Notes under the pieces: model-generated
The model's database searches: none
What the model saw: the letters and a program-made list of their open reading frames with translations, nothing else
What the model was told of the DNA's origin: nothing
Made by a program: the position numbers and the translations under genes
DNA from: Polyangiaceae bacterium
GTDB lineage: Bacteria; Myxococcota_A; Polyangia; Polyangiales; Polyangiaceae
Assembly (NCBI GenBank): GCA_041389725.1
Contig: JAWKRG010000015.1
Location: 165,636-229,635, forward strand
Direction of reading: 5' to 3'
Length of the DNA stretch: 64,000 bases
Part shown: positions 63,324 to 64,000 of the stretch, in pieces
How the letters are laid out: the number at the start of each line of letters is the position of its first letter
How positions within the stretch are numbered: the first letter of the stretch is position 1

Positions 63324-64000
63324 AGAACGCCTTCCCCTTCGCGCTCGCCGCGTTGCTGCTGGCGCCGCCCGCTTCTTCGGCCCCAGGCGGCGCCGCGCGA
63401 GCCGACGCGCTGTTCCGTGAAGCACGTACCACGATGAAAGCTGGTGACTACGACGCGGCCTGTCCGAAGCTCGAAGAGAGCTACCGCCTTGATCCAGCCG
63501 CCGGCACCGCAGTGAACCTGGGGGACTGCTTCGACAAGCAAGGCAAGGTGGGCAGTGCGCTGCTCGCCTACCGAGCGGCGAGGGATCTGCTGCAACCGGG
63601 AGACCCGCGCATCTCGCCCGTCGCACAACAGATCGCCGTGCTGGAGCGGCGAGCCCCCAAGCTCACCATCACCTTGGCTCCAGAAGCACCCGAAGGAATG
63701 ACGGTCCTTCGCAACGGGCGCAAAGTCGAACTAGCAGAGCTGGGCAAGGCCTTGCCGCTGAACCCTGGCGACGTCGTGTTGGAGGTGTCCGCGCCGGGCT
63801 GACCGAGGGTGAGGACGAGACTGTCACTCGGTGAGGGTGACGCGAAGCACTTCGTCGCGGAAGTTGGTGACCTGGCGGTGCCCAAGCGTCTTCAGTCGCC
63901 GCGTCACGAATGGTCGAGCAGCACAACCGAAATCAAGCCGGACCACGACAAGCAGGGTCAGCACGACGACACGCTGGCCTACGTCGCGCTTGGCGCTGGC
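63320..64000 (+). CDS. Exported TPR-type protein, frameshifted and 3' partial
   Basis: GTG at 63320 overlaps the kinase stop; GGAAGGAGC lies upstream. The signal MKNAFPFALAALLLAPPASS is followed by a tetratricopeptide pair (ADALFREARTTMKAGDYDAA and LDPAAGTAVNLGDCFDKQGK). The open frame ends at 63802 (EVSAPG), but related proteins continue. Downstream, other frames read LTEGEDETVT, LGEGDAK and finally LAYVALGAG, the expected start of a C-terminal membrane helix, at the window edge. So the gene is broken by at least two frameshifts or carries sequence errors. Confidence 0.6.

Overview
This is a GC-rich window whose gene content points to a myxobacterium (Polyangia or Sorangiineae type). The evidence is the many Gly/Ser-linker lipoproteins, an IgGFc-binding-like surface protein, a TIGR00027-type methyltransferase, a bacterial Ser/Thr kinase with a C-terminal membrane anchor, and a DUF1501 pair. 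No species assignment is possible from the sequence alone.

Bases 1-14,550 are ordinary chromosome. They carry an exported DUF1501 pair, a transglycosylase-like lipoprotein, a double Tudor-knot lipoprotein, a DUF4143 ATPase, nadB followed by a patatin-like protein, divergent etfBA with a clear promoter and terminator, an IgGFc-binding-like lipoprotein and a methyltransferase. A MntA-type antitoxin sits beside a decayed HepT toxin gene.

A tRNA-Pro(CGG) gene at 14,688 is followed at once by a tyrosine integrase and an excisionase-like protein, which marks the start of an accessory island. After a few island hypotheticals, an extremely acidic protein and a tRNA-Asp-like 3' fragment comes a defence region. 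It begins with a PD-(D/E)XK-like protein (18.5-20.2 kb) and two divergent unknown genes.

The centre of the window is a tightly packed 12-gene unit, 22,113-43,862, on the plus strand. Genes 1-8 match in order and domain content the methylation-associated defence system MADS (mad1-mad8): HTH protein, N6-adenine methyltransferase, AAA ATPase, MAD4, specificity subunit, NERD/protein kinase/P-loop protein, MAD7 and a large HerA/DUF87-like ATPase. One base later comes an Mrr-type endonuclease with an N-terminal HARE-HTH. Then follow a CBASS-type CD-NTase, a two-transmembrane beta-barrel effector (Cap15/S-2TMbeta-like), and a 587-residue protein whose C-terminal third resembles the diadenylate cyclase (DisA_N) domain. 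This CD-NTase / 2TM effector / DAC-like trio is the most interesting unit here. A second nucleotide cyclase or nucleotide-binding protein tied to a 2TM effector could tune, guard or decoy the signal.

From 44 to 59 kb the sequence is a graveyard of mobile elements, nearly all frameshifted. It holds an integrase-core IS with a 6-bp target duplication that splits a small gene, an IS21-family element with multiple terminal repeats, pieces of a second IS21 element on both sides of a secreted protein resembling cholesterol-dependent cytolysins/MACPF, one truncated and one full-length IS66-family element, and tandem IS66 left ends. Groups of exported lipoproteins of unknown function survive between them (53.2-55.5 kb plus strand, 59.1-61.4 kb minus strand).

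The window ends with an XRE regulator, a divergent Ser/Thr kinase that lacks the usual hinge segment, and a TPR-type exported protein that is frameshifted near its end and runs off the window.
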